Shown here: one piece after another, positions 45,260 to 57,850 of the stretch
Layout: each line of letters begins with the position of its first letter
Numbering within the stretch: the stretch's first letter is position 1
Source: Pseudomonadales bacterium
GTDB lineage: Bacteria > Pseudomonadota > Gammaproteobacteria > Pseudomonadales > Pseudohongiellaceae
Direction: 5' to 3'
NCBI GenBank assembly: GCA_022822865.1
Contig: JAJDYJ010000057.1
Coordinates: 1 to 57,996, forward strand
Length of the DNA: 57,996 nucleotides
The notes under the pieces: generated by a model
The model's input: the letters and a program-made list of their open reading frames with translations, nothing else
Database searches by the model: none
Told to the model about the DNA's origin: nothing
Program-made: the position numbers and the translations under genes

Positions 45260-47929
45260 ATGCCTGTCAACCAGCCGTATTTTGTCGCCATGCAAGACCC
45301 CACCGAAACAACCGCCCGGCAATTCAGCCTCGCTTTCGATGCGAAAGCCGCGACAGATGCGGCGCATACCCCCATGATGCAGCAGTACCTGCGCATCAAG
45401 GCGCAGCATCCGGACAGCCTGCTGTTCTATCGCATGGGGGATTTCTACGAACTCTTTTACGGCGACGCCTCCGAGGCCGCCGATCTGCTCGACATCACCC
45501 TTACCGCCCGCGGCAAATCCGCCGGCTCGCCGATTCCCATGGCCGGAGTCCCCTACCACTCGGCGGATCGTTATCTCGCGCGCCTCGTCGAAGCCGGCAA
45601 ATCCGTCGCCATTTGCGAGCAGATCGGCGACCCCGCGGCGAGCAAGGGGCCGGTGCAACGCGAAGTCGTGCGCATCATCACCCCCGGCACGATCAGCGAC
45701 GAAGCCCTGCTCGACGCGCGGCGGGACAACACCCTGCTGGCGATCTGCGGCAGCGGCGCCGGATCGTTCGGGCTGGCCGGGATCGATGTCAGCAGCGGGC
45801 GCTTCGTGCTGTCCGAAGTCGACGGCAGGGAAGCGTTGGCGAACGAGCTGGAGAGATTGCGTCCGGCGGAGATCCTGCTGCCGGAAACGCTCCCGGATCT
45901 GAACGAACATCTGGGACATCCGGCCTTGCGGCCGCGCCCGGAATGGGAATTCGAACTCGAAGGCGCGGTTCGCGCGTTAAGCCGCCAGTTCGGCGTCAGC
46001 GATTTGACCGCATTCGATTGCGAAGATATGGAACCGGCGCTGCGGGCCGCCGGCTGCCTGCTGCAATATTTGCGCGAAACCCAACGCGCGGACCTGCCCC
46101 ATGTGCAGGGCCTGCGCGTGGAGCGGCAGCGGGACAGCGTGGTCATCGACGCCGTCAGCCGGCGCAATCTCGAAATCGAGGTAAATCTCGCCGGCGGCCG
46201 CGCCAATACGCTGCTGTCGGTCATGGACCGCTGCGCGACGCCGATGGGCTCGCGGCTGCTCGCGCGCTGGATCAGCCGTCCACTGCGCGACCGCAACGAG
46301 TTGCTGCATCGCCAGGATACGGTCAGCGCCTTGCGCGAGGATTATCGCTACGAAGCGCTGGGCAAATCGCTGGCCGACGCGGGCGACCTCGAACGCATCC
46401 TGGCCAGAATCGGCCTGCGCTCGGCGCGGCCGCGGGACCTGTCGCGCCTGCAATCCGCGCTCGAATCCCTGCCCGGGCTCCAGCAACAGCTTGCGTCCTT
46501 GCAAACTCCGCACCTGCGCCATCTCTCGGCGCGCATCGGCGAGTTTCCGGCCGAGGCCGAACTGTTGCGCCGGGCGGTAAAGGAGGAGCCCGCCCAGGTC
46601 ATCCGCGAAGGCGGCGTCATCGCCGAAGGCTACGACGCGGAGCTCGACCGCCTGCGCAATCTGAGCGGCAACGCCGGCCAATACCTGGTCGAACTCGAAC
46701 AGCGCGAACGGCGCCAGACCGGGCTGAGCACGCTCAAGGTCGGTTTCAACCGGGTCCACGGTTACTACATCGAAGTCAGCAAGGGCCAGTCGGCGGCCGG
46801 CCTGCCGCCCGAATACATGCGCCGGCAGACCCTGAAAAACGCCGAACGCTATATCACGCCGGAACTGAAGGAATTCGAGGACCAGATTCTCAGCGCGAAA
46901 AGCAAGGCCCTGGCGCGCGAGAAGGAACTCTACGAAGCCCTGCTCGACGAGATCGCGGAATCCCTGCCGGCCCTGCTCGTCTGCGCCTCGGGCCTGGCGG
47001 AACTCGATGTGCTGAACAATTTCGCCGAACGCGCGACCAGCCTCGAATACAGCCGTCCGGTGCTACGCGGAGCGCCCGGAATCGAGATCGGCGGCGGCCG
47101 CCATCCGGTGGTGGAACAGTCGGCCGAACAGGAATTCGTCGCCAACGACCTGTACATGGACGACGAGCGCAAGATGCTGATCGTCACCGGCCCCAACATG
47201 GGCGGCAAATCGACCTACATGCGGCAGACCGCCCTCATCGTGCTGCTCGCGCTATGCGGCAGTTGCGTTCCCGCCCGCGAAGCGGCGGTCGGACCCATCG
47301 ACCGCATCTTCACGCGCATCGGCTCCGCCGACGACCTCGCCGGAGGCCGTTCGACCTTCATGGTGGAAATGGTCGAGACCGCGGCCATCCTCCACAACGC
47401 CACTCCCGAAAGCCTGGTGCTGATGGACGAGATCGGCCGCGGCACAAGCACTTTCGACGGCCTTTCCCTGGCCTGGGCGGCGGCGGTGCATATCGCCGAA
47501 AACGTGGGCGCCTTCACCTTGTTCGCCACCCACTATTTCGAACTCACCGCGCTGGCGGAGCAGATTTCGGGCGTCCTCAACGTGCATCTCGACGCCGCCG
47601 AGCACGACAACGGCATCGTCCTGCTGCACTCGGTCAAGCCGGGCCCGGCGAGCCGCAGTTACGGATTGCAGGTCGCGCAGCTCGCGGGAATACCCGCCTC
47701 GGTCATCAGCCAGGCGCGCGGCAAGCTCCGGCAACTCGAAGCGGAACGGCAAGACCCCCCTTCAGTTGCGGGGCAATCTGCTTTAGAATCTGCTGCCGAA
47801 CCTGAATCGACTCCCGCCGGGCTGGATCATCCGGCTCTCGATTATCTCGAAAAGCTGGACCCGGACGCGATCACCGCAAGAGAAGCCCTGGCCATTCTCT
47901 ACGAACTGAAGTCAAGACTGTCAGATTGA
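45260..47929 (+). CDS. mutS: DNA mismatch repair protein MutS
   Basis: An 889-residue mismatch-recognition ATPase. The mismatch-binding Phe-x-Glu is in [14 protein letters not shown]. The connector, lever and clamp domains follow, with [33 protein letters not shown]. The ATPase has Walker A in [18 protein letters not shown], Walker B in [17 protein letters not shown] and the dimer His in [11 protein letters not shown]. An Ala/Ser/Pro-rich linker leads to the short C-terminal tetramerisation helix. It precedes fdxA by 16 bp. A second ATG (codon 11) is an alternative start. Confidence 0.97.
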   Translation: MPVNQPYFVAMQDPTETTARQFSLAFDAKAATDAAHTPMMQQYLRIKAQHPDSLLFYRMGDFYELFYGDASEAADLLDITLTARGKSAGSPIPMAGVPYHSADRYLARLVEAGKSVAICEQIGDPAASKGPVQREVVRIITPGTISDEALLDARRDNTLLAICGSGAGSFGLAGIDVSSGRFVLSEVDGREALANELERLRPAEILLPETLPDLNEHLGHPALRPRPEWEFELEGAVRALSRQFGVSDLTAFDCEDMEPALRAAGCLLQYLRETQRADLPHVQGLRVERQRDSVVIDAVSRRNLEIEVNLAGGRANTLLSVMDRCATPMGSRLLARWISRPLRDRNELLHRQDTVSALREDYRYEALGKSLADAGDLERILARIGLRSARPRDLSRLQSALESLPGLQQQLASLQTPHLRHLSARIGEFPAEAELLRRAVKEEPAQVIREGGVIAEGYDAELDRLRNLSGNAGQYLVELEQRERRQTGLSTLKVGFNRVHGYYIEVSKGQSAAGLPPEYMRRQTLKNAERYITPELKEFEDQILSAKSKALAREKELYEALLDEIAESLPALLVCASGLAELDVLNNFAERATSLEYSRPVLRGAPGIEIGGGRHPVVEQSAEQEFVANDLYMDDERKMLIVTGPNMGGKSTYMRQTALIVLLALCGSCVPAREAAVGPIDRIFTRIGSADDLAGGRSTFMVEMVETAAILHNATPESLVLMDEIGRGTSTFDGLSLAWAAAVHIAENVGAFTLFATHYFELTALAEQISGVLNVHLDAAEHDNGIVLLHSVKPGPASRSYGLQVAQLAGIPASVISQARGKLRQLEAERQDPPSVAGQSALESAAEPESTPAGLDHPALDYLEKLDPDAITAREALAILYELKSRLSD

Positions 47930-47945
47930 CGGATAGGAACGACAC

Positions 47946-48269
47946 ATGACATTTGTTGTTGGCGATAACTGCATTCGATGCAAGCATACCGATTGCGTGG
48001 AAGTCTGCCCGGTGGACTGTTTCTACGAGGGCCCCAATTTTCTGGTCATACATCCCGACGAATGTATCGACTGCGCCTTGTGCGAACCGGAATGTCCGGT
48101 GGATGCGATCTACGCCGAAGACGAACTGCCCGAAGACCAGTTGCAATTCCTCGAACTGAACGCGGAACTGGCCGAAAAATGGCCCAACATCACCGAGAAA
48201 AAGGACCCGCTCCCGGACGCCGAAGACTGGACCGACGTCAAGGAAAAACTGAAGTACCTGGAAAAGTAA
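47946..48269 (+). CDS. fdxA: Seven-iron ferredoxin FdxA
   Basis: A 107-residue ferredoxin with [3Fe-4S] and [4Fe-4S] clusters. The N-terminal cysteines occur in [17 protein letters not shown] and the second set in [14 protein letters not shown]. The C-terminal extension of about 45 residues ending [15 protein letters not shown] is typical of the Azotobacter ferredoxin I type. It follows mutS on the same strand. In related genomes rpoS and nlpD come next; here repeat copy D follows directly. Confidence 0.96.
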   Translation: MTFVVGDNCIRCKHTDCVEVCPVDCFYEGPNFLVIHPDECIDCALCEPECPVDAIYAEDELPEDQLQFLELNAELAEKWPNITEKKDPLPDAEDWTDVKEKLKYLEK

Positions 48270-48283
48270 CCGGCGTAGGTTAA

Positions 48284-48695
48284 GTGGCTTCGATCCGGCA
48301 CCGTCTGCTGAGTGGTTTTCAGCGGACGCTGTAAATACGTCCCTGTAAGCTTCGCGTTCGACATCCATGTCTCACACGCCCGCTGAAAACCACTCAGCAG
48401 ACGATGCCTCACATTGTGCATGTCTCTCCTTCTGTCACGGCCTGAGTCGCCGTCCGGCGCATGGGGTGCAGCGGGCGTGCGAGGCATGGGTGAGGCACGG
48501 TCGGCGCAGCCGACAAGAAGCGCAGCTTCTTGAGGGCCGAACGACTTGCCATGGATGGCAAGGCTGGGGTTGATCGAAGTCGACAGCCTCGCGCCAGGGA
48601 TGGCAGGTACATACCTGCCCGAAGTCAATGACTGAAAAACGTATTTACGGCGTCCGCTGCACCCCATGCGCCGGACGGCGACGGATCGAAGCCAC
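48284..48695. repeat. Palindromic repeat family, copy D (inverted short unit plus long unit)
   Basis: The element is bounded by mirrored ends, GTGGCTTCGATCCG at 48284 and CGGATCGAAGCCAC ending at 48695. The short unit has 29-base arms at 48297-48325 and 48380-48408, pairing at 28 of 29 positions. The long unit has perfect 29-base arms at 48446-48474 and 48654-48682. Its core hairpin reads AAGAAGC-GCA-GCTTCTT where copies B and C have AAAAAGC and GCTTTTT, a compensatory change. It fills the whole gap between the convergent fdxA and nlpD and ends on the base before the nlpD stop. No coding sequence is supported inside. Confidence 0.88.
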
Positions 48696-49550
48696 TTAAG
48701 GCAGTAAAACAGTGGGGTCGACGAAGGCGCCGTCGCGTTGGACGTTGAAGTAGAGCATGGGGGGGCCGGAATCTACCGGTTCGAGTTCGACGATGGGCTG
48801 GCCTGCTGTAACCCTTTCTCCCGTTTCCACGAGTACGCGGCCCGTTTGCGTGTATGCGCTGAGGTAGCGGTTGTCGTGGCGGACGATGAGCAGGGAGCCC
48901 TCGTCGTCGCCGAAGGGGCGTGAATAAACGACTTCGCCGTCTCGGGCGGCGAGTACGGAATCTCCCGCCTTCGCTTCGATATCGAGGCGGTTGTTGATAT
49001 CCGGGCGGTAGTTGGTCGAAACGCGGTCGGCGAGCGGCCATTGCCAGCCGCCCGTGGACGATCCCGAAGAAAGCGGTGTTTGTCCGCCTGTCGCGGGCGC
49101 CGACGGACGCCGCTCGATCGGCCGGCGCTGGATGCTGCCGCTCGGAGCGGCGGCGCTCGCGCTGGCGGTAGCGCCTGCCGGCGCCGTTGAACCCGTGGCA
49201 GCCACCGCGTCCTCGCTCAGCTTCAGTTCCTGGTCGACATAAATCATATAGGGCGGCGAAAGACTGTTGGCCGCGGCTATTTCCCGATAGTCGACGCCAT
49301 ACATGAAGGCGATGGCGTACAAGGTGTCGCCTTCCCTGACGCGGTGAATGCCGGGCCGGCCGGTGACCGCGGAATCGCCCGTCGGCTGGAAAATCACGGG
49401 GCCGCCGTCCCGGACGATCTCCGGCTGCCGGTCCGGGAACGCCCTGCCCTGGTCGCGAATCGGCGCCCGCGGCGAACCGCAGGAAATCAACACAAGCAGC
49501 AGCGCAAGCAGACTCCAACGCCAGCATGCGCCATTCGGAAAGTTCATCAT
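48696..49550 (-). CDS. nlpD: Murein hydrolase activator NlpD (LysM and LytM lipoprotein)
   Basis: A lipoprotein of about 284 residues. The signal ends in a lipobox, LVLISCGS, with Cys24 as the lipidated residue. A LysM domain follows (HRVREGDTLYAIAFMYGVDYREIAAANSL), then an Ala/Ser/Pro-rich linker and a C-terminal M23/LytM domain. The HLHFE-type catalytic His pair is replaced by LYFNVQ, as expected for NlpD, which activates amidase AmiC rather than cutting peptidoglycan itself. ATG 49550 has GGGG seven bases ahead; the ATG codons at 49547 and 49553 are close alternatives. It is last in the pyrG-to-nlpD direction. Confidence 0.9.
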   Translation of the reverse strand: MMNFPNGACWRWSLLALLLVLISCGSPRAPIRDQGRAFPDRQPEIVRDGGPVIFQPTGDSAVTGRPGIHRVREGDTLYAIAFMYGVDYREIAAANSLSPPYMIYVDQELKLSEDAVAATGSTAPAGATASASAAAPSGSIQRRPIERRPSAPATGGQTPLSSGSSTGGWQWPLADRVSTNYRPDINNRLDIEAKAGDSVLAARDGEVVYSRPFGDDEGSLLIVRHDNRYLSAYTQTGRVLVETGERVTAGQPIVELEPVDSGPPMLYFNVQRDGAFVDPTVLLP

Positions 49551-49665
49551 CATGTCACCCCGGGCAGCATGTCGAATCCGGAGAGAATCATAATGAGTTA
49601 TCGTCTGCCCCGCCGGTGACTGAAGGGCTTTGATCACCCGATTCCCGGCCTGCAAGCCAGGGGAG

Positions 49666-50595
49666 TCATGGCGGTTTGCGGGAAAGACCGCGCGCCGCCA
49701 GGGTCAGGCCCAGGCCCGCCAGTAATGCCGCGAGGCAGATCAGGGTCATGGGCTCACCGCCGGTCAACTCCAGGTAATCGGCAGGCGCTACGGGGCGGCC
49801 GGCCATGAATTGCACGGCCGCGCCTCCATCCGGGGCGGCCTGCCAGGGCCAGAGCGCCGGAATCGAGCCGGCGAGCATGCCGCTGATGAAGCCATACGCC
49901 CGCCGGCGATGCCGGCGCAACAGCCAGGCGACGATTCTCGACATCAGCAGCACGCCGAGCACGCAACCGGCGAGAAAAATCAGCAGGACCGGAATGTCGA
50001 ATGCGGTCAATGCGGCAAGCATGTATTCGTAGGCGCCGAGCAGCAGCAGGATGAAGGCGCCGGAAAGTCCTGGCAGCAGCATCGCGCTGATCGCGATCAT
50101 GCCGCAGATGAAAAGATATACCGCCGAAGGCTGGGATTCGCCCGGGGAGGCCATGGAAACCAGCAGCACGAGAAGCGCTCCCCCCACCGCCGATAACGCG
50201 TTGCGCAGGTCGCCGAGGACGATTTCCCCGCGCAGCATCCAGATGGCGGCGGCAATGAGGCCGATGAAAAAGGCGCGCAGCGGTTCGGGATTGCTTTCGA
50301 TCAGGTACACGATCAGGTTCGCGCTGAGCAGCAGACCGCTGGCGATGCCGAGGCCGAGCAAGAGCAGGAATGTGCCGTCCACCCGCTGCCAGCATTCCTT
50401 CGGGCGGCCCTTCAGAAGCAGGCGCAAGGCGCCGGCGTCCATGGCGCGCAACGCGTAGATGATGCGGTCGTAGATGTTCGCGGCGACGGCGATGGTGCCG
50501 CCGGAGACTCCGGGAACCGAATCGCTGACGCCCATGACGGCTCCCTTGGCGTAAACCAGCAGATGTTGCGCGGCGGAGTCGGAAAGTCTGCTCAT
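49666..50595 (-). CDS. DUF368 membrane protein, probable undecaprenyl-phosphate transporter (PopT family)
   Basis: A 309-residue polytopic protein. The signature GAVMGVSDSVPGVSGGTIAVAANIYDRII near the N-terminus and the later internal repeat ISAMLLPGLSGAFILLLLGAYEYML mark DUF368. About eight to nine membrane segments are visible. Members of this family have been reported to recycle undecaprenyl phosphate across the inner membrane. It lies between pcm (16 bp) and nlpD on the same strand, in a cluster that also contains envelope genes, which fits that role. Confidence 0.87.
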   Translation of the reverse strand: MSRLSDSAAQHLLVYAKGAVMGVSDSVPGVSGGTIAVAANIYDRIIYALRAMDAGALRLLLKGRPKECWQRVDGTFLLLLGLGIASGLLLSANLIVYLIESNPEPLRAFFIGLIAAAIWMLRGEIVLGDLRNALSAVGGALLVLLVSMASPGESQPSAVYLFICGMIAISAMLLPGLSGAFILLLLGAYEYMLAALTAFDIPVLLIFLAGCVLGVLLMSRIVAWLLRRHRRRAYGFISGMLAGSIPALWPWQAAPDGGAAVQFMAGRPVAPADYLELTGGEPMTLICLAALLAGLGLTLAARGLSRKPP

Positions 50596-50611
50596 CGGCA
50601 GCGGCTCGGGT

Positions 50612-51295
50612 TCAATACTTCACCTGGCCTTTCAGCAAGGGCACGAACCTGACATGATCGAGCAGCCGGCTGACGAACTGATCCTTCTTGCGGGTTATCA
50701 GGCGGAGCTCCTGGCCGGCCGTTCCGCCCACCGGAATCACCAGCCGTCCGTTCTGGGCGAGTTGCGCGAGCAGTTCGTTCGGGATTCCCAGCGGCGCCGC
50801 GGTGACGATGATCGCGTCATAAGGGCTCTTGTCGGGATAGCCCAGGCTGCCGTCGCCGTGAATCAGATGCACGTTCTTCAGCTCCAGCGTCTCCAGGTTC
50901 GCCATGGCCTTGTCGTGCAGGGGCCTGATTCGCTCGATGCTGTAAACCTCTTCGGCCAGGGCCGCGATGATCGCGGTCTGATAGCCGCAGCCGGTGCCGA
51001 TTTCCAGCACGCGCTGCAAGGGGCCGGCATCCAGCACCGCTTCGGTCATGCGGGCGACGACGTACGGCTGGGAGATCGTCTGCTTGTAGCCGATATTGAC
51101 CGGTATGTCTTCATAGGAAAGATGGGAAAAGGCCTCGTCGATGAAGATATGCCGCGGCGTGGCCCGCATGACGTCGAGTACGTTCGCGTTGCGGATGCCC
51201 TTGCCCCGCAGTTGGGCAATCAGCCGCTCCCGGGTTCTGCGGGAAGTTACTCCAATTCCGTCAAGATTCAAGTTCGGCTTCCTGTTCGCTTCCAT
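50612..51295 (-). CDS. pcm: Protein-L-isoaspartate O-methyltransferase
   Basis: A 227-residue repair enzyme that methylates isoaspartyl residues with SAM. TSRRTRERLIAQLRGKGI and NVLDVMRATPRHIFIDEAFSHLSYEDIPVNIGYKQTISQPYVVARM are typical. SAM motif I is VLEIGTGCGYQTAIIAAL. The N-terminus is about 15 residues longer than common homologues and overlaps the end of truD by 35 bp. No better in-frame start is evident. surE, which lies between truD and pcm in related genomes, is absent. Confidence 0.93.
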   Translation of the reverse strand: MEANRKPNLNLDGIGVTSRRTRERLIAQLRGKGIRNANVLDVMRATPRHIFIDEAFSHLSYEDIPVNIGYKQTISQPYVVARMTEAVLDAGPLQRVLEIGTGCGYQTAIIAALAEEVYSIERIRPLHDKAMANLETLELKNVHLIHGDGSLGYPDKSPYDAIIVTAAPLGIPNELLAQLAQNGRLVIPVGGTAGQELRLITRKKDQFVSRLLDHVRFVPLLKGQVKY

Positions 51296-52370
51296 CTGTT
51301 ATGCACACTTCCCTGAGCAGACTCGTGGCGTAGCATCCCCGCGCAAGCGTGAAGCGCAGCGTCAAGCCACCATCCGTCCAGTTCCAGTTTATATCCCGTG
51401 GCGCGAAGCGCAACTGTCTGCGGCCGGCCCGCAATCCCTCCCGTTTCAGCCAATCGAGCATCCCGGTGTTTTGATGCAGTGCAGCAATCTCAATATCGGC
51501 AGCCTGGCCGCGAATTTCATACTTCGATTGCGCCGGCGCGGCGCCCGGAAGCGGACCGGTGACATGGATGTCCAGGGCTTCGAGCCGTTGCTGCAAATCC
51601 TCGTTCCAGCCTTCCGCCGGCGGCAGGAACAGCCGCCCGGAACCGTCGAGGCTGAGTACGTCCCCGGTCACATAGCGGCTCCAGTCGCCGCGCGCGAGCC
51701 GCGCCGAAAGCACCTGGTTGAACAACGCCGCCCGCGCCGCGGAATATAACAGCGATCGTTCTTTCCGGGAGATTTTCGCGGCGCCTTCCCCGGCTTGCGC
51801 ATGAATGCGCCGTTCGATCAGCTTGAGATTGCCGAACAGACGGCCGAAGCGCTGTGGCCCGAAGTAATTGGGGACACCCATTCGCGCAAGCGTGCGCAGC
51901 CTGTGTTCGATCTCGTCCCGCTCGCCGCGGAAATCGCGCAAGGCGATAACGAAACGATTCGCGCGATGGCTGCCGATACGGATCTTGCGATGATTGCGCC
52001 GGGACTGCAGGATGCGCAGGCTTTCGTCTTCCACCGATTGCAGACGCGTCTCTTCGCCTGCCGGCAGGCGCAGGCTGAACCATTGCCTGGTGCGGGCGCG
52101 GCGGTCCTTCATGCCGGCATAGCCGACGTCGGCCCGCTTGAGCCCGGTGGCCTCGGCCAGTCTGCTTGCCGCCCGGGTGGTCGTCAGACCGGTTTTCTCC
52201 ACTTCGACGCAAAGGTGTTCGCCCGCGCCGGACAGGGCGAAACCGAGTTCCTCGGCAACCTGGAAGTCGTCCACCGCCGTTTTCAGCCGCGCCGCGCCCG
52301 CCGGAGGCGCAAGCAGCCGCGCGAGATCAGACCAGTAGCGCGCCCGCGGCCCGGCGGGAAGTTCAGGCAT
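51261..52370 (-). CDS. truD: tRNA pseudouridine(13) synthase TruD
   Basis: A 369-residue enzyme making pseudouridine 13 in tRNA. The catalytic Asp lies in VGYAGMKDRRARTRQWFSL. Other conserved stretches are ANRFVIALRDF, GVPNYFGPQRFGR and SAARAALFNQVLSARL. The start overlaps the end of ispF by eight bases and the end overlaps pcm by 35 bases. The gene is therefore embedded in a tightly packed operon. Confidence 0.95.
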   Translation of the reverse strand: MPELPAGPRARYWSDLARLLAPPAGAARLKTAVDDFQVAEELGFALSGAGEHLCVEVEKTGLTTTRAASRLAEATGLKRADVGYAGMKDRRARTRQWFSLRLPAGEETRLQSVEDESLRILQSRRNHRKIRIGSHRANRFVIALRDFRGERDEIEHRLRTLARMGVPNYFGPQRFGRLFGNLKLIERRIHAQAGEGAAKISRKERSLLYSAARAALFNQVLSARLARGDWSRYVTGDVLSLDGSGRLFLPPAEGWNEDLQQRLEALDIHVTGPLPGAAPAQSKYEIRGQAADIEIAALHQNTGMLDWLKREGLRAGRRQLRFAPRDINWNWTDGGLTLRFTLARGCYATSLLREVCITDGSEQEAELES

Positions 52371-52875
52371 CCGGTCCCATCAGCACGACCGCATGACAGG
52401 CCATGCCTTCTTCGCGGCCGAGATAGCCCATGCCTTCGGTCGTCGTCGCCTTGAGATTGATGCCGGCCGCGGGCAATCCGGTCAATGCGGCCAGGCTATC
52501 CCGCATCGCCTCGGCGTGAGGAGAGAGCTTTGGCGCCTGGGCGACGACGGTGAGGTCGAGATTGATCGGTTTCAGACCCTTGTCCGCGGCTTTCTCAAGG
52601 GCCGTTCGCAAGATGACCGTGCTGGAGATGCCCGCCAGACTGGCGTCGGTGTCGGGGAACAGCCTGCCGATATCGCCTTCGGCGGCGGCCCCGAGCACCG
52701 CGTCGGCAAGGGCGTGCAAAACCAGATCGCCGTCGGAGTGCGCCTTCAGGCTCATCTCCACCGGCAGTTTCAAGCCGGCCAGGATCAAGGGCTTCGCCGG
52801 GTCGAAACGGTCGGCGAAACGATGCACGTCGTAACCGTGGCCGATACGCAGCTTTTGCAAGTCGGGAAGGCTCAT
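52363..52875 (-). CDS. ispF: 2-C-methyl-D-erythritol 2,4-cyclodiphosphate synthase
   Basis: A 170-residue enzyme of the MEP isoprenoid pathway. The metal-binding Asp and His are in RIGHGYDVHRF and the substrate loop is LKAHSDGDLVLHALADAVLGA. The end of the active site is GINLKATTTEGMGYLGREEGMACHAV. ATG 52875 overlaps the ispD stop by four bases, showing coupling. The frame continues upstream within ispD but only as a shadow. Confidence 0.96.
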   Translation of the reverse strand: MSLPDLQKLRIGHGYDVHRFADRFDPAKPLILAGLKLPVEMSLKAHSDGDLVLHALADAVLGAAAEGDIGRLFPDTDASLAGISSTVILRTALEKAADKGLKPINLDLTVVAQAPKLSPHAEAMRDSLAALTGLPAAGINLKATTTEGMGYLGREEGMACHAVVLMGPDA

Positions 52876-53573
52876 GGGGAATTTTCCCGCTGCCGCTCCA
52901 GGATGAAGCCGGCAAGCGCCAGATCCGGCTCGTGGGTGATCTTGATATTGTCCTTGGCGCAGGACACCATCAGCACGCTGCCCCCCGCCGCCATGACCGC
53001 GGCGGATTCGTCGGTATGGGACACGCCCTGCTCTTCCGCCCAACCCAGGGCCTTGCGCAAGACGCCATAGCGAAACATCTGGGGAGTCGCCGCATTCCAG
53101 CACTCCCGCCTGTCCACATTTTCCAGCACTGTCATGGAATCGGCAACGCGTTTGAGAGAGTTGTCGACCGGCCAGCCGAGCATGCCGCCGTCCTTGCCGC
53201 CGGCATCGGTCGATTCGATCAGCCTGAGGATGTCTTCGGCCCGCACGCAGGGCCGCACGGCGTCGTGCACCAGAACCCAGTCGTCTTCGCCGGCCCGGCC
53301 TTGCAATGCCGCGAGGGCGTTGCACACCGACTGCTGGCGCTGCGCGCCGCCGGCGCAGATTTCGATACGGGCTTCGCCGTCCCAGCCCAGTGCGGGCCAA
53401 TGGGTGTCCCCCGGGTCGAGGGCAACGACAAGGGTTTCGAGTGGAGCGGCGAGCAGGGTATCGATGGAACGGGAAATTACGGCCCGGCCGTTGACGGGAA
53501 GATATTGCTTGGGAACTTCGGCCCCGAATCGGCTTCCGCTTCCGGCGGCGGGGAGTACCCCCCAGCAGTTCAT
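52872..53573 (-). CDS. ispD: 2-C-methyl-D-erythritol 4-phosphate cytidylyltransferase
   Basis: An enzyme of about 233 residues that makes CDP-ME from MEP and CTP. The nucleotide-binding N-terminus is WGVLPAAGSGSRFGAEVPKQYLPV and the substrate segment is WVLVHDAVRPCV. The late motif is GVSHTDESAAVMAAGG followed by NIKITHEPDLALA. ATG 53573 (MNCWGVLPAAG) matches family starts better than a TTG at 53588, which would overlap ftsB. It forms a coupled pair with ispF. Confidence 0.94.
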   Translation of the reverse strand: MNCWGVLPAAGSGSRFGAEVPKQYLPVNGRAVISRSIDTLLAAPLETLVVALDPGDTHWPALGWDGEARIEICAGGAQRQQSVCNALAALQGRAGEDDWVLVHDAVRPCVRAEDILRLIESTDAGGKDGGMLGWPVDNSLKRVADSMTVLENVDRRECWNAATPQMFRYGVLRKALGWAEEQGVSHTDESAAVMAAGGSVLMVSCAKDNIKITHEPDLALAGFILERQRENSP

Positions 53574-53580
53574 GGCCAGA

Positions 53581-53855
53581 TCAGTCAACGATGATGTAGA
53601 AGGTCTCGCCTTCCCTGATCATGCCGAGTTCCGAGCGCGCCCTTTCCTCGATCGCTTCCGTGCCGTTCTTCAGGTCGAGGACTTCGACTTCCAGACCCCG
53701 GTTGCCTTCCCGCAGATCGGCGATGATTTCAAGCTGTTCGGCCGCTTCCGCCTGACGCAAACGCAAGGCGAGCCAGCCGTCTTCTCCCAACCACAACTGG
53801 TATTGGAGCCAGACGACTATCGCGCCCGTGGCGAACAGCAGCAATCGCATCATCA

Positions 53856-53856
<1 letters not shown>
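53581..53856 (-). CDS. ftsB: Cell division protein FtsB
   Basis: A 91-residue bitopic membrane protein of the FtsQBL divisome subcomplex. The N-terminal helix LLLFATGAIVVWLQYQLWLG is followed by a periplasmic coiled coil (LRLRQAEAAEQLEIIADLREGNRGLEVEVLDLKNG). The conserved EERARSELGMIREGETFY segment comes next. It begins one base into the eno stop codon; codons 2 and 3 are also Met, so the exact start is uncertain. Position between eno and ispD is conserved. Confidence 0.9.
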
Positions 53857-55163
<1,307 letters not shown>

Positions 55164-55189
55164 TTATGGTAAATAAGTGTTTCAAGTTA

Positions 55190-56044
55190 TCAAGATGTAT
55201 CGATAGCCGGCAGCGACTTGGCGAGTCGATCCACCGCCCGCATTTGCCCGAGAAAATCTTCCAGCCGGTCGAGGCGCAAGGCGCAAGGCCCGTCGCATTG
55301 CGCCCGATCGGGCTGCGGATGCGCTTCGATGAAAAGGCCGGCGATGCCTTGCATCAATCCCGCCCCGGCCAGACCTGCCAATTGTTCCCTGCGCCCCCCC
55401 GCGCCGTGACCTTGTCCGCCGGGAATCTGCAAGGCATGGGTCGCATCGAACAGCACGGGATAACCGAAATCCTTCAAGGCCCGGAATCCGAGCATGTCTA
55501 CCACGAGGTTGTTATAGCCGAAAGCCGTGCCGCGTTCGCACAACATCAGCCTGGAATTTCCCGCCTGTTCGAATTTTTCGAGGATATGGCGCATTTCCGC
55601 CGGCGCCAGGAACTGGGCTTTCTTGATATTGACGGCGGCGCCGGTGCGCGCGATGGCGGTGACGAGATCGGTCTGGCGGCTGAGAAACGCCGGCAATTGC
55701 AGCACGTCGGCCACTTCGGCCGCCGCTTCGGCCTGGCCGGGTTCGTGTACGTCGGTGAGAATGGGAACGCCGAGATTCCGCTTGACCTCGGCCAGCATGG
55801 CCAGACCCGCTTCCACTCCGGGGCCGCGATAGGAATCGATAGACGAACGGTTCGCCTTGTCGAAGCTCGCCTTGAAGATCCAGGGAATATCGAGTTCGCC
55901 GGTGACGCGCTTGAATTCTTCCGCCACGCCCATGACGATTTCGGGCGTTTCGAGCACGTTCATGCCGCCGACCAGTACGAAAGGCCGGTTATTGGCCAGA
56001 CGGATGTCGCCCACGATCGTTTCTTTTACGGTCATCGCCGGCAC
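55190..56044 (-). CDS. kdsA: 3-deoxy-8-phosphooctulonate synthase
   Basis: A 284-residue enzyme that condenses PEP with arabinose 5-phosphate to make KDO 8-phosphate for lipopolysaccharide. [68 protein letters not shown] and [13 protein letters not shown] are diagnostic. It implies an LPS-bearing Gram-negative cell. It lies 18 bp after pyrG and ahead of eno, the common order in gammaproteobacteria. Confidence 0.96.
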   Translation of the reverse strand: MPAMTVKETIVGDIRLANNRPFVLVGGMNVLETPEIVMGVAEEFKRVTGELDIPWIFKASFDKANRSSIDSYRGPGVEAGLAMLAEVKRNLGVPILTDVHEPGQAEAAAEVADVLQLPAFLSRQTDLVTAIARTGAAVNIKKAQFLAPAEMRHILEKFEQAGNSRLMLCERGTAFGYNNLVVDMLGFRALKDFGYPVLFDATHALQIPGGQGHGAGGRREQLAGLAGAGLMQGIAGLFIEAHPQPDRAQCDGPCALRLDRLEDFLGQMRAVDRLAKSLPAIDTS

Positions 56045-56062
56045 CGGATTGCGAGGAACGGG

Positions 56063-57817
<1,755 letters not shown>

Positions 57818-57850
57818 CTACCAGAAGGTTCGGGCTGTCTCAATACGAAT

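Noticed and set aside
45136..47805. Second 889-codon frame over mutS
   Set aside because: It overlaps mutS in another frame and is Arg/Pro/Gly-rich without motifs; mutS in its own frame has all expected domains.
18358..48695. CRISPR array as an explanation for the repeated sequences
   Set aside because: The copies are few, far apart and palindromic over long arms, with no regular spacers and no cas genes in the window.
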